Source: Caryophanales bacterium UBA6865 (GTDB lineage: Bacteria > Bacillota_I > Bacilli_A > RFN20 > CAG-826). From it: a stretch of 64,000 nucleotides of DNA. Shown here one piece after another: positions 26,938 through 35,852 of this stretch. Positions within the stretch are counted from its first letter, which is position 1, and every line of letters starts with the position of its first letter. The notes under the pieces were generated by a model. The model was not told the DNA's origin, did not search any database, and saw only the letters and a program-made list of their open reading frames with translations. Location: the NCBI GenBank assembly GCA_002449265.1, contig DKCV01000010.1, forward strand, positions 1-64,000, written 5' to 3'. The translations under genes and the position numbers were made by a program.

Positions 26938-28395
26938 ATGGATGCGTCGTATTTGAAAAAATTGTACGAAAATCACCAACTCGAAGTGAAAAAAGCTAAA
27001 GGTGGTCTTCCTAATTCTATTTGGGAAACATATTCTTCGTTCGCGAACACCTCTGGTGGATTTATTGTTCTCGGTGTGGAAGAGAATGATGATTTTTCTT
27101 TTAAAGAATGCGGATTAAAAAAAGAAGATGTTGAAAAATTGAAGAGGGATTTTTGGAACGCGATCAACAATAAGACAATTGTGAGCAAAAATATCCTTAC
27201 CAATGATGATGTCAAAGAAGAAAGAATTAATGATTCATATCTTCTTTTTATCCATGTTCCTAAAGCGAGAAGGCAAGACAAACCCATCTATATTTTCGAT
27301 AATTTGAATTCAGGAACTTACAAAAGAAATGGAGACGGTGACTACCATTGTGATAATTCCGAGATAAGGACTATGTTAGCGGAGACTATCGATGCCTCTT
27401 TAGACTCATCCCTTGTTGAAGAGGCTGATATTTCTTGGCTCAGTAAATCTTCCATTGATGCATACAAAAATATGTTCAAGTCTGAAATGCCGTCTTCTCC
27501 GTGGCTGACATTAAACGACGCTGATTTTTTATTACGAATTGGTGCTTTAAACGAAAAAAATAACAAACTATATCCGACAATTGCAGGCCTTTTGTTTTTT
27601 GGCTTTGATTGGAGAATCAGAACAATCTATCCCAATTATTTTTTGGATTACACCGATGCAAGATCGTTTAGTTTATTTTCTCGCTATTCAAAGCGAATTG
27701 TTACTTATTCAGGGGATTGGAACGGAAATCTATTCGAATTTATCATGAATGTTGCGACGGATATTTCGCTTAAACTACCTAAGCCTTTTTCCATTGAAAC
27801 GGAATCACTTCTTAGAAAAGACAACACTTTGCTTCTAACTGCAGTTAGAGAAGGACTAGTTAACGCTTGTTCAAATGCAGATTTTCGTTTCACCAAAGGA
27901 ATAAAAGTAACTTTGGAGAACAAAGGATTGCGGATTGAAAATCCTGGTTTGATGCTTATTAGCAAAAATCAAGCGTTAAAAGGAGGAGAAACTGAACCTA
28001 GAAACCAGTTCATTTTAAGCATGCTTACTTCGATTGGAATTGGTGACCGGCAAGGCTGGGGCATTCCTTCAATGAATGAAGCAATGAAAGAGTGTCACTA
28101 CTCTCCTCTTTCTATTAGCGAGACCACTTGTCCCGATAGAACAACTTTATTTTTGCCGATTGATTTTGAGAAAGAACAAGCAGGCGTTCCAACTCAACGC
28201 AACTGCGAAAAATTTAATAGCTTTGAAGAATATTTGTCCTCCCTCCCCATTAATCAGGTTTTTACAAGGCAAGATGTTACAAAGGCTCTTGATAAATCTT
28301 TGCCAAGCGTTTCAATATACTTAAAAGAAGCTTTAGCGGCAAACAAAGTCGCCATTGCAAAAGGATATAAAATAGGAAAATACGTGAAGAAATAA
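26938..28395 (+). CDS. AlbA_2 / HATPase_c_4 domain protein (COG2865-type transcriptional regulator or helicase-related)
   Basis: 485-aa protein. The AlbA_2 (Schlafen-like) domain spans about residues 5-125 (LEVKKAKGGLPNSIWETYSSFANTSGG is its signature in two parts), a middle domain follows, then a HATPase_c_4 region (about 290-410; REGLVNACSNADF, LRIENPG). The C-terminal 60 residues (TRQDVTKALDKSLPSVSIYLKEALAANKV) look like a winged helix. AGAAGGAGA before ATG 26938 fixes the start; an in-frame ATG at 26896 lacks a site. Often autoregulatory or found near mobile DNA and defence genes; the phased repeats upstream support autoregulation. Confidence 0.8.
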   Translation: MDASYLKKLYENHQLEVKKAKGGLPNSIWETYSSFANTSGGFIVLGVEENDDFSFKECGLKKEDVEKLKRDFWNAINNKTIVSKNILTNDDVKEERINDSYLLFIHVPKARRQDKPIYIFDNLNSGTYKRNGDGDYHCDNSEIRTMLAETIDASLDSSLVEEADISWLSKSSIDAYKNMFKSEMPSSPWLTLNDADFLLRIGALNEKNNKLYPTIAGLLFFGFDWRIRTIYPNYFLDYTDARSFSLFSRYSKRIVTYSGDWNGNLFEFIMNVATDISLKLPKPFSIETESLLRKDNTLLLTAVREGLVNACSNADFRFTKGIKVTLENKGLRIENPGLMLISKNQALKGGETEPRNQFILSMLTSIGIGDRQGWGIPSMNEAMKECHYSPLSISETTCPDRTTLFLPIDFEKEQAGVPTQRNCEKFNSFEEYLSSLPINQVFTRQDVTKALDKSLPSVSIYLKEALAANKVAIAKGYKIGKYVKK

Positions 28396-28784
28396 GTTTT
28401 TAACAGTATTCGCCACATCTGCACCAACACAGCAACTTTCTAACATCCCTTAATCCTAGACCGTATCAATAACTCAACGCTAAGGCACTAGAAGCAAAAC
28501 AAAAAACCGAGATTAGGCGAAATCTATGATACTGGTGGTCTCGAGTCTCTTTACTCGTTTTTCCTTTTGATAAGGGAGAACGTTTTCGCTATTCAAATAG
28601 CAGGCTATAAAACACGTTTGTAGTAAAAAGTGGTTGATACCAAAGCGACGAATGACTTTGTTTTGTTGAGGGAGCATCAAAATCGATTTGGTACAGGTTA
28701 GATGGTACAAGCAAAAGATTCTTTCATAATCATATGTTATATAAATGTTATAATCACAATTTGAAAATAGTGAGTGATATAGCC
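28396..28784. other. 389-base gap without a supported gene
   Basis: No convincing gene. A minus-strand frame of 94 codons (28513-28797) has no ribosome site or recognisable family. Two GGTACA copies (28690 and 28704 area) and a TATAAT at 28749-28754, 31 bases before the MazG-like gene, are visible. The latter is the likely promoter of the MazG-like/DUF2075 pair. Confidence 0.5.
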
Positions 28785-29105
28785 ATGAAACAAACAACGA
28801 TTGATAGAATCAGGAAGTTTTCCTCTGATAGGGAATGGGAGAAGTTTCATTCGCCTGCGAATTTAGCCAAATCGATTTCCATTGAGGCAAATGAATTACT
28901 CGAATGCTTTCAATGGGACGAAGAACATTTTGATATTAGTGACGTCAAAGACGAACTTGCCGATGTCTTGGTTTATTGCCGAAATTTATTAGATAAACTC
29001 GGCCTAGACGAAGACGAAATCGTGAATAACAAAATGAGCAAAAACGAGATTAAATACCCCATCGAAAAGGCAAAAGGAAAAGCCGACAAATATAACAAAT
29101 TATGA
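28785..29105 (+). CDS. MazG-like nucleotide pyrophosphohydrolase
   Basis: 106-aa all-helical MazG/dUTPase-2-superfamily protein. The metal-binding pattern is visible as SIEANELLECFQW (ExxE) and DVKDELADVLVYCRNLLDKL (ExxD). Members convert NTP or dNTP, often non-canonical or ppGpp-like ones, to NMP and pyrophosphate. ATG 28785 is used because AGTGAGTGA lies upstream and the conserved start MKQTTIDRIRKF fits. Its stop overlaps the DUF2075 start by ATGA, so the two proteins are co-translated. Such pairs occur in bacterial defence neighbourhoods. Confidence 0.85.
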   Translation: MKQTTIDRIRKFSSDREWEKFHSPANLAKSISIEANELLECFQWDEEHFDISDVKDELADVLVYCRNLLDKLGLDEDEIVNNKMSKNEIKYPIEKAKGKADKYNKL

Positions 29106-30958
29106 TTATCTATAATGGAACATTAGGGAAATTTCGGGATGATGTCACTTTGAACATGATGCAAAGCATTCTTTTGGATGCGCTGCGTAAAAAGGGTTTA
29201 AGCGGTGGCTCACCTAGCGAAGTGAATTCATGGAACAACTCCTTACATTTTATGAAGGATGTTTTAGAAGATAATTATTTCCCTAGCGATTGCCAGGTTG
29301 CGGTGGAATATAACATACCACAAACCTCAAAACGCGTGGATTTCATGATTATGGGGAATAACGGCGAGGAAGACCATGTCGTCATCGTTGAATTGAAACA
29401 GTGGGCGAAAGTAGAAAAACTAGACGACGTTTCCGATCACTCCATCCTATCTGATTTAAGGTCTCATGAACCAGTCGCGCATCCTTCCTACCAAGCTTAT
29501 TCCTATAAGCGTCTTATCCTTGATTATTCTTCTGACACAAAAGTAAGCGATAAAACAATTAAACCCTGCGCTTACCTTCATAACTTAAGTGAATGTTATC
29601 GGCCTATCATCGAAGATAAGCTCTATCAAGAATGGACAAATGAAGCACCGGTATTTTTGCAACAAGACGTTTTAAAGATTCGCAATTTCATCAAACAATA
29701 CATTAAGCTGAAAGCAAAGGATGGATCATTACTTTACGAAATCGAATCTGGAAGGGTTAAACCAACAAAATCCCTGCAAGATGCCCTTGATTCTATGTTA
29801 TGCGGCAACGAAGAGTTTCATATGATTGACGAACAAGTTGTTGCTTACGATAAAATTATGAGGGCGATTCGTGATTCAAGCAAAGACGATAAAAAGCATG
29901 TCTTAATCATTACGGGTGGACCTGGAACTGGGAAATCAGTTCTAGCCATCAATGTTTTGGCTAGATGCATCATTGATTTGAAGCTCAACGCTTCCTATAT
30001 CACAAAGAATATGGCGCCTAGAAAATGCTACGCGAATCTTTTGTCGAAGGGAAACGCGAAGAAAATGATTGATTTGAAAAAAGCGATTCAATCGCCATGG
30101 TGTTTACCTTCAACGACTTATAACGGACTTGATGTTGGCATTTTTGATGAAGCTCATCGAATGCAGAAGAAACCTTACCAATATGCGGGTAGTGACATGC
30201 TTCTAGACGCGATTAAAGCCGCCAAAGTATCGGTATTTTTCGTAGATGATGACCAAAGAATTACTGTTCACGATAAATATGATGTCAAAACGATTATCGA
30301 TTATGCAAAAAGAGAAGAGGCGATTGTGCATAAGCCTTATGAACTTGTTTCACAATTTCGATGTGATGGCAGTGATGGCTATATCTCTTTCATCAATAAC
30401 CTTTTGGAAATAAAGCAAACTGCGAATGTTGATTTTGAATTCAATAAACTTGATGTTGAGGTTTTCGATGATCCTAATGAACTAAGAAATAAACTTAGGG
30501 AACTCAACAAAATCAATGGCAAATCGCGCATGATTGCCGGATATTGCTACGACTGGAATGTGAAAAACAATCGTGGAGACTGGGACATTGTTCTAGAGAA
30601 CGGTTTTAAGGCGAAATGGAATTTGAAAGATGATGACCATTGGGCAGTCAACCCAAATTCTTTTGAACAAGTTGGCTGTGTCCACACATGCCAAGGAATG
30701 GAATTTGATTATGTTGGCGTCTTGATTGGTAGGGACCTTTATTATGATGGTTCTCACGTTAGAACAAATCGCCAAGCAATTTCAAAAGACGACAAAACAA
30801 GCGGAATCCGCTTAAAAAGCACAACCGATGAAGAAGCCGACCTTCTTATTAGAAGGACTTATAAAGTTCTTTTAACAAGAGGCTTAAAAGGGTGCTTTAT
30901 CTATTGCGAAGATAAACCATTACGGGAATATCTAAAGAGCAAACTAAAGACGAAATGA
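29102..30958 (+). CDS. DUF2075 nuclease-helicase protein
   Basis: 618-aa SF1-like helicase of the DUF2075 family. An N-terminal PD-(D/E)xK-like region is suggested by VDFMIMG followed by HVVIVELKQW (about residues 80-105). The ATPase core has Walker A ITGGPGTGKSV (near 275), Walker B VGIFDEAHRM, motif III-like VFFVDDDQRI, SQFRCDGSDGY, and QGMEFDYVGVLIG and LLTRGLKGCFIY near the end. The combination suggests a nucleic-acid-cleaving, ATP-driven enzyme. It is coupled to a MazG-like gene by an ATGA overlap. A phage-defence role is inference; no experiment is known to me for this exact pair. The stop lies 14 bases before a perfect 17-bp inverted repeat. Confidence 0.82.
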   Translation: MIIYNGTLGKFRDDVTLNMMQSILLDALRKKGLSGGSPSEVNSWNNSLHFMKDVLEDNYFPSDCQVAVEYNIPQTSKRVDFMIMGNNGEEDHVVIVELKQWAKVEKLDDVSDHSILSDLRSHEPVAHPSYQAYSYKRLILDYSSDTKVSDKTIKPCAYLHNLSECYRPIIEDKLYQEWTNEAPVFLQQDVLKIRNFIKQYIKLKAKDGSLLYEIESGRVKPTKSLQDALDSMLCGNEEFHMIDEQVVAYDKIMRAIRDSSKDDKKHVLIITGGPGTGKSVLAINVLARCIIDLKLNASYITKNMAPRKCYANLLSKGNAKKMIDLKKAIQSPWCLPSTTYNGLDVGIFDEAHRMQKKPYQYAGSDMLLDAIKAAKVSVFFVDDDQRITVHDKYDVKTIIDYAKREEAIVHKPYELVSQFRCDGSDGYISFINNLLEIKQTANVDFEFNKLDVEVFDDPNELRNKLRELNKINGKSRMIAGYCYDWNVKNNRGDWDIVLENGFKAKWNLKDDDHWAVNPNSFEQVGCVHTCQGMEFDYVGVLIGRDLYYDGSHVRTNRQAISKDDKTSGIRLKSTTDEEADLLIRRTYKVLLTRGLKGCFIYCEDKPLREYLKSKLKTK

Positions 30959-30972
30959 GCCTATTTATATGA

Positions 30973-31022
30973 TTATAATTTTCGGGAATTGATACTTTTA
31001 CCATCATTCCCGAAAATTATAA
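30973..31022. repeat. Perfect 17-bp inverted repeat at the cassette/feoB junction
   Basis: TTATAATTTTCGGGAAT (30973-30989) is matched exactly by its reverse complement at 31006-31022, with a 16-base loop. It starts 14 bases after the DUF2075 stop and ends where feoB-like coding homology begins. No T-tract follows on the plus strand, so it is not a typical terminator. Confidence 0.85.
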
Positions 31023-31594
31023 ACCATAACTTCAGGTTTTATCGTGTTTTTATAATTAACATTTTGTTCTTATGCACGTTCCTAGTTTGGGTATTCACCC
31101 GTTTCTCTTGGAGCATGGAATACGTTGGACCGGTTGGAACTTTTGAAAATGTTAGTTCCATGCGAGTCGAAGAATCGATTTTAGCGAGCGTTGGCAAAGT
31201 CTTGGCCTATGCGTTTGTCCCTGCATTTGGTGGGCATTATTCTTGGGGGCTTACGGTTTCCGCCCTCCAAGGCTTAATCGCCAAAGAGCAAGTCGTTAGT
31301 TCTTTGTCCGTTATCGCCGGCGGGAGCGATAACATCCTCAGCGCTACTTCGCCCTTTGCCTTTTTGGCTACAGGAGATGCAAACGGGATCCTAAGCGCCT
31401 TTTCCTTTTTGTGCTTCAACTTATTCTCAATCCCTTGTGTTTCTGCGGTTACGACACTTCGCCGGGAGCTTGGATCCACAAAGAAACTACTTTTGACGAT
31501 GGGGATGGAACTCACCATCGCGTATGTTATTTCAACGTTCATTGGGACGATTGCGTGGGCGACGAATGGCTTTGTGGGAGTAAGCGGCTTATGA
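30989..31594 (+). pseudogene. Truncated FeoB: C-terminal transport segment only
   Basis: Translates to the last ~185 residues of a ferrous-iron transporter. LVWVFTRFSWSMEYV aligns with IWFFANFGWNWQMV of the complete FeoB at 46752-49025, and GLTVSALQGLIAKEQVVSSLS with its ALTVASLQGIVAKENVTSVA. The G-protein domain and first gate are missing. The only in-frame start is a TTG at 30989 inside the inverted repeat, without a ribosome site. The remaining frame is intact up to its overlap with the small membrane gene, so loss of the 5' part may be recent. It is unlikely to transport iron. Confidence 0.85.
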
Positions 31595-31773
31595 ATTGGG
31601 TAGATTTTTGGGTCTCTTTCTTTGTCGCGATTGCTTTAGTCGCGGTCATCATTTATCGCCTTTACCCTTTCTTTAGAAAAAAGAAAAGATTATCGCGTAA
31701 AGCAAAAGAAATGGTCCATGACTATTACGCGAATAAACGCAAAGAAGAGAAAAAACAAAATGATAAAAACTAA
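31591..31773 (+). CDS. Small single-TM protein downstream of the feoB remnant
   Basis: 60-aa protein with an N-terminal TM helix (about 4-26) and a strongly basic tail. It starts with an ATGA overlap at the end of the feoB remnant, the position held in the intact locus by the Cys-rich FeoB-associated protein (49041). Unlike that one it has no cysteine. Probably a leftover of a second feo operon. Confidence 0.6.
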   Translation: MNWVDFWVSFFVAIALVAVIIYRLYPFFRKKKRLSRKAKEMVHDYYANKRKEEKKQNDKN

Positions 31774-31775
31774 AG

Positions 31776-31800
31776 ATAGGCGTATTGGGCCTATTTTTTG
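31776..31800 (+). terminator. Terminator of the feo remnant
   Basis: ATAGGC (31776-31781) pairs with GCCTAT (31789-31794), followed by a T6 run and GATTTTT. Confidence 0.7.
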
Positions 31801-31821
31801 ATTTTTATGACTTTTAATGAA

Positions 31822-32439
31822 TTATCGAATAAAATGCGTGCTGATTCTTTTTTCTAAGGCTGGTAACCCGTATTTCTCTTTTCCTAGTTCAATTGCGCGC
31901 ATTAAAAACACCATATTATCCGCGAGAACGCGCATTGTTTGTAATCCTTCTAAGTCTTGGCTAGCTTCGCCGACTTTTCGTCCGTGAACACTATTCCAAT
32001 ATTGGCTAGAGGCGATAGGCATTCCCGATATCGTGAAGTATTTATTTAGCTCGTCAAAGGTGCTACTACATCCTCCGCGTCTAGCCACGACTACACTTGC
32101 GCCGACTTTCATCCTTTTGTCGAAATTCGTGGAATAGAATAAGCGGTCTAATAACGATATAAGCGTTCCGTTTGCAGAAGCATAATAAACCGGGCTAGCA
32201 ATCACGAGTGCATCAGCCTCTAAGAATTTCTTGGCTAATTCATTTACGATATCATCGATCGCGCATTTATCGTGCGTGTAGCAATAATTGCAAGAAAGGC
32301 ATCCCCGAATGGCGAGCCCTCCAACTTGCGCCGTTTCCACTTCGACATCGTATTTTTGAAACACATTTTCCATTTCTTTTAAGGCGATGGACGTATTCCC
32401 GTTAAGGCGAGGGGAACCATTAATCATGAGCACTTTCAT
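31822..32439 (-). CDS. NAD(P)H-dependent FMN reductase / flavodoxin-fold oxidoreductase
   Basis: 205-aa flavodoxin-fold protein. MKVLMINGSPRLNGNTS is the FMN phosphate loop; IASPVYYASANG is the second FMN contact. A CLSCNYCYTHDKC cysteine group (about 47-59) resembles the Fe-S or redox cysteines of iron-sulfur flavoproteins of this family. It probably reduces quinones, nitro or azo compounds, or other acceptors. AGGAGAA precedes the ATG. It lies next to the feo remnant but on the other strand. Confidence 0.85.
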   Translation of the reverse strand: MKVLMINGSPRLNGNTSIALKEMENVFQKYDVEVETAQVGGLAIRGCLSCNYCYTHDKCAIDDIVNELAKKFLEADALVIASPVYYASANGTLISLLDRLFYSTNFDKRMKVGASVVVARRGGCSSTFDELNKYFTISGMPIASSQYWNSVHGRKVGEASQDLEGLQTMRVLADNMVFLMRAIELGKEKYGLPALEKRISTHFIR

Positions 32440-32676
32440 TATTTTCTCCTAAGAAATTGTTAAAGAAAATATAAAGGAAATAAGCGGATTTTTATATCTT
32501 TTATGGAAAGAAAATCAAAAAAGATACCCTCGAATCCGCATGAATTTCTTCTAAATGCGAACATTTGTTTTCTAAATTCATTTTCTTGATTAAGCCGATT
32601 AGGGGATCACCGCGATTATAGTATTGAGTGCTGCTTGAAAATACGATATCTTTCACTTATCGAGAGGAACATCGCT

Positions 32677-33351
32677 ATGGAATTCAAAAAAGTTAGATTA
32701 GATTTCAAATATGCGGAAAAAGGACGTTTTTACCGCATGCTCCTAGTTCCAGCCAAAACGAAACTAAACGACCTTGGCTGTATCTTCGTAGAGGCGCTCC
32801 ATGGCACAATGGAACACAGTTTTTGCTTTGAGACGAAAGATACCAATTATGATTCGGTTTCTTTTTTGGAGGATGCCTTCTTCAATGACGATTCCGTATA
32901 CATGAATTTTTACTCGCTAGAAGATTTAGGGGCGAAGTTCATGTTTTGTTACGATTCAGGGGATGGCTGGGATTTTGACTGCAGAGTTTATAAAAAGAGC
33001 GTGATTCTAGACACCGACGATGTTGCAATAATCCTTGAAGGTGCTGGTCAAGGCATTTGGGAGGACAATATCGGCACGCTTTACGCATATCTAAGAGGAA
33101 AAATTCCACCTGATTTCGATGGCGAAGACGAAGAGCGATGCATTTTTAAACCATGGAATATCGAAATTGATAAATATAGCGATTTCGATGCCCCATTAGA
33201 CATAGAGAAAGAAAACGAGGATTTGAGAAGTCTTGTCGAGTTCACAATTGAAGAATACACACGAAATGAAAAAGATTTCATCAAAGAAAACGGAATGAAC
33301 ATGTTGGACTATAAAACAAAACGTAAGTCAGGGCGTCATTTGTATTTCTAG
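32677..33351 (+). CDS. Plasmid pRiA4b ORF-3-like family protein
   Basis: 224-aa protein with the PRiA4_ORF3 (PF07929-type) domain: the hallmark CYDSGDGWDFDCRV, then a glycine-rich stretch ILEGAGQGIWED. ATG 32677 follows AGAGGA (32663-32668); the frame is open upstream without a better site. The family was first seen on plasmids and is common near mobile elements. Function is unknown. It closes the accessory segment. Confidence 0.8.
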   Translation: MEFKKVRLDFKYAEKGRFYRMLLVPAKTKLNDLGCIFVEALHGTMEHSFCFETKDTNYDSVSFLEDAFFNDDSVYMNFYSLEDLGAKFMFCYDSGDGWDFDCRVYKKSVILDTDDVAIILEGAGQGIWEDNIGTLYAYLRGKIPPDFDGEDEERCIFKPWNIEIDKYSDFDAPLDIEKENEDLRSLVEFTIEEYTRNEKDFIKENGMNMLDYKTKRKSGRHLYF

Positions 33352-33416
33352 TAGTAGGCTAATAAAATCGAAATAGCGTAAAAGATAGTGCTTTTAAAGG
33401 CATAGTCAAAACGGAA

Positions 33417-33443
33417 AAACGATGGAGCCGAGCTCCATCGTTT
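33417..33443. terminator. Bidirectional terminator, 12-bp perfect stem
   Basis: AAACGATGGAGC (33417-33428) and its exact complement (33432-33443) with a CGA loop. The minus-strand tail is TTCCGTTTTG and the plus-strand tail CGCTTTCCTTTT, so it can end both the ORF-3-like gene and the minus-strand ABC operon. Confidence 0.75.
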
Positions 33444-33498
33444 CGCTTTCCTTTTATAAAAGAATTCAAATCTTGATAAATCTATCGAATCTAAAATC

Positions 33499-34539
33499 TC
33501 AACGGCTTGATTTATCGTATGGGATGCCTTCTGCTTTTGGGGCATGCGATTTCTTTGAGAATAGTATCAGTGATAAGAACGCGATTAAGTATGGAAGCAT
33601 GTTGTAGAACGCTTTTGAGTTGTAGAAGGCTATGCTGCCACCGCTGAAGACGGTGGTCATAAAAGTCGCAAAAGAGAAGAACGCAGCGAAGAATAGGGCA
33701 GCAAGGGTGATGTTGATTGCTTTCCAGTTGCCTAAGATTTCGATAGCTAAAACCAAGAAGCCGTATCCAAACACGCCACTAGTTAAGCTCCATTGTCCAA
33801 GTCTAAGGCAAGTAAAGATGATATATCCTCCGACTGCCGCGCTTGCAGAGCCAATTGCAGTCCCCAAATATCTCATTCTATTCACTTTGATTCCGACCGA
33901 ATCTGCGGCGGCAGGATTTTCGCCACACGCTCTAAGTCTTAATCCGAGTCTTGTTTTGTTCATAGTAAAGATTAAAACGACGATGATTGCAATTCCGATT
34001 AGTACGGTAATATTAAGATTTGAAAACGCCCCATTTATGAATTCGCTACTTGTGTGGTAGTTCATTACGTTGAAATTCATCGATGTATCCATGTTAGGTT
34101 CATCTTTTGCAAGATGAATGGTGTTTAGGATTAAAACAACTGCGGATGCAACACTATTAAGAGCCGTTCCAACAACGGTTTGATCTGCTTTCAATTTGAT
34201 GGAAACAAAAGAAAGTAGGAAAGAGAAACCGATTGCTACAAGGATACACATGAGTAATCCCAGTATGTAAATGAAATTCACGAATGCCCAATTGTTAAGA
34301 AGCGGGTTTTCATTTCCAATTGCAGCGTATAGTTGTTGAACGAATAAGATGCCTGAGAACGCTCCGATAAGCATCGCTCCATCGAGAGCAATATTAATAA
34401 TGCCAGAGCATTCGCTGAACATTCCGCCGAACGCTCCAAGAGTGAAGCCGACACCAAAGACGATAAAAATAAATATGAGTGAGCCCCATGTCGCCATTGG
34501 TATGTCAATGAGGATAGGTGTAATTACATTGATATTCAT
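33499..34539 (-). CDS. ABC transporter permease, BMP/nucleoside type, second subunit (NupQ-like)
   Basis: 346-aa integral membrane subunit of a BPD_transp_2-family transporter, about 8-10 TM helices. The segments FSECSGIINIALDGAMLIGAFSG, ADQTVVGTALNSVA and RLRACGENPAAADSVGI are family signatures. Last gene of the minus-strand operon, sharing one base (TAATG) with the other permease gene. It is the counterpart of the gene at 43974. Confidence 0.92.
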   Translation of the reverse strand: MNINVITPILIDIPMATWGSLIFIFIVFGVGFTLGAFGGMFSECSGIINIALDGAMLIGAFSGILFVQQLYAAIGNENPLLNNWAFVNFIYILGLLMCILVAIGFSFLLSFVSIKLKADQTVVGTALNSVASAVVLILNTIHLAKDEPNMDTSMNFNVMNYHTSSEFINGAFSNLNITVLIGIAIIVVLIFTMNKTRLGLRLRACGENPAAADSVGIKVNRMRYLGTAIGSASAAVGGYIIFTCLRLGQWSLTSGVFGYGFLVLAIEILGNWKAINITLAALFFAAFFSFATFMTTVFSGGSIAFYNSKAFYNMLPYLIAFLSLILFSKKSHAPKAEGIPYDKSSR

Positions 34540-35849
34540 TATTTTTCCTCCGCTTTTTCTCTCACGAAGAGATTTTTGAAAGACTCATCAATCATTTGTT
34601 TGTGTTTGAGATTGCTGTTTTGAATTAGCATTCCAAAGAACGCGCTAAACGAAGCGACGTAAATAATGATGGATTTGATAAGTTCCATGTAGTATTTGCT
34701 ATACAAAATGGAAACGTTAACGATTCTTGTTTGCGCTTCGGTAATGTAATTAAGGAAGAAAGCAGAGAAGATACAACCAATAGGATCGGTTTGACCAATC
34801 AATGCAACGGATATGCCACTAAATCCATCCGGGATCATGACGCCGTCTAAAGAGTTATAAGTGAATGCTCTAGGGGAGGAAGGGTTCGAGAAAACGAAAT
34901 ATCCGCATATGCCAGCGATTGCGCCGCTAAGAAGCAAGGATAAGATAATTTTTTGATTTTGATTAATACCAGCATATCGCGCAGCAAATTTGTTTGAACC
35001 GCAGAGCTTCATCTCGAATCCGAATTTTGTGTATTTGAGAATTGCCCAAAACAATATTGCGATAAGAATGGCGATGATTAATCCCCAGGTGACGCAATAG
35101 AATGTTGTTCCTTCCGCGGCTAAACTTGGAGTTCTTCCGTTACTTGGCATTTTTGCAAGCTGGGCATTATTGAAGGAATCAATGAATTCTCCAGGTAGTG
35201 CCGAGCCTAATAAAGAAGTCAAATAATAAACAATCCAGTTAAGCATAATTCCTGATAAGACTTCGTTGACGTTGAATTTTGCCTTTAAAAAACCGGATAT
35301 TGCTCCAACGAAAGCACCTCCCAGCATGCCAACAAGCATACAAAGGAACCAGTTCCCACCATAGAAGGCAGTGACAAAGGCCAAGAAGGCGCCCATCGTA
35401 AGTTGCCCCGTAACACCGATATTAAAAAGCCCAAGTTTGAAAGCAAACGAAATGGATAAACCAGCTAAAATCATTGGCGTCATGTTCATTAAGATACGCG
35501 CAATGTTGCTCGGCTTAGCGAACCCAGAAGTGAATAAAACGCCTAACCCAGCAAAACAGTTTGCTGGATCACGAATTAACATGACTATGAATCCGGCAAA
35601 AATTCCTAGTAAGATACAAATCACACTAGAAGCAATCGCGCGACATGCCTTATGAGAAAGGACCCAGGAAAAGAATTTACCTATCGGAACACAAACATAT
35701 TGAAGGTATTTCCACAGAAACTTTCCAACTGGAGATAAAAATTTGACTATTGGAGCCCACACCTTTTCTTTGAAGAAAACGCCAGCTGCAATGAAAACGG
35801 CTTTGATACTATTTAAGAGGTTCTTCCAAAATGTTTTGAATTTTTCCAT
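34539..35849 (-). CDS. ABC transporter permease, BMP/nucleoside type, first subunit (NupP-like)
   Basis: 436-aa permease. An N-terminal ~75-residue amphipathic extension (EKFKTFWKNLLNSIKAVF) precedes about 8-9 TM helices. SFAFKLGLFNIGVTGQLTMGA, NVNEVLSGIMLNWIVYY and LCGSNKFAARYAGI are typical of this family. It pairs with the 346-aa permease. A GAGAGGAA ribosome site lies in the 3-base gap behind the ATPase gene. Counterpart of the gene at 42544. Confidence 0.92.
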   Translation of the reverse strand: MEKFKTFWKNLLNSIKAVFIAAGVFFKEKVWAPIVKFLSPVGKFLWKYLQYVCVPIGKFFSWVLSHKACRAIASSVICILLGIFAGFIVMLIRDPANCFAGLGVLFTSGFAKPSNIARILMNMTPMILAGLSISFAFKLGLFNIGVTGQLTMGAFLAFVTAFYGGNWFLCMLVGMLGGAFVGAISGFLKAKFNVNEVLSGIMLNWIVYYLTSLLGSALPGEFIDSFNNAQLAKMPSNGRTPSLAAEGTTFYCVTWGLIIAILIAILFWAILKYTKFGFEMKLCGSNKFAARYAGINQNQKIILSLLLSGAIAGICGYFVFSNPSSPRAFTYNSLDGVMIPDGFSGISVALIGQTDPIGCIFSAFFLNYITEAQTRIVNVSILYSKYYMELIKSIIIYVASFSAFFGMLIQNSNLKHKQMIDESFKNLFVREKAEEK

Positions 35850-35852
35850 TAT

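Noticed and set aside
28513..28797. 94-codon minus-strand open frame
   Set aside because: No ribosome site, no recognisable motif, overlaps the start of the MazG-like gene and its promoter.
26616..33351. Prophage or transposon
   Set aside because: No integrase, transposase, structural phage gene or tRNA attachment site was seen; the region is accessory but the carrier is unknown.
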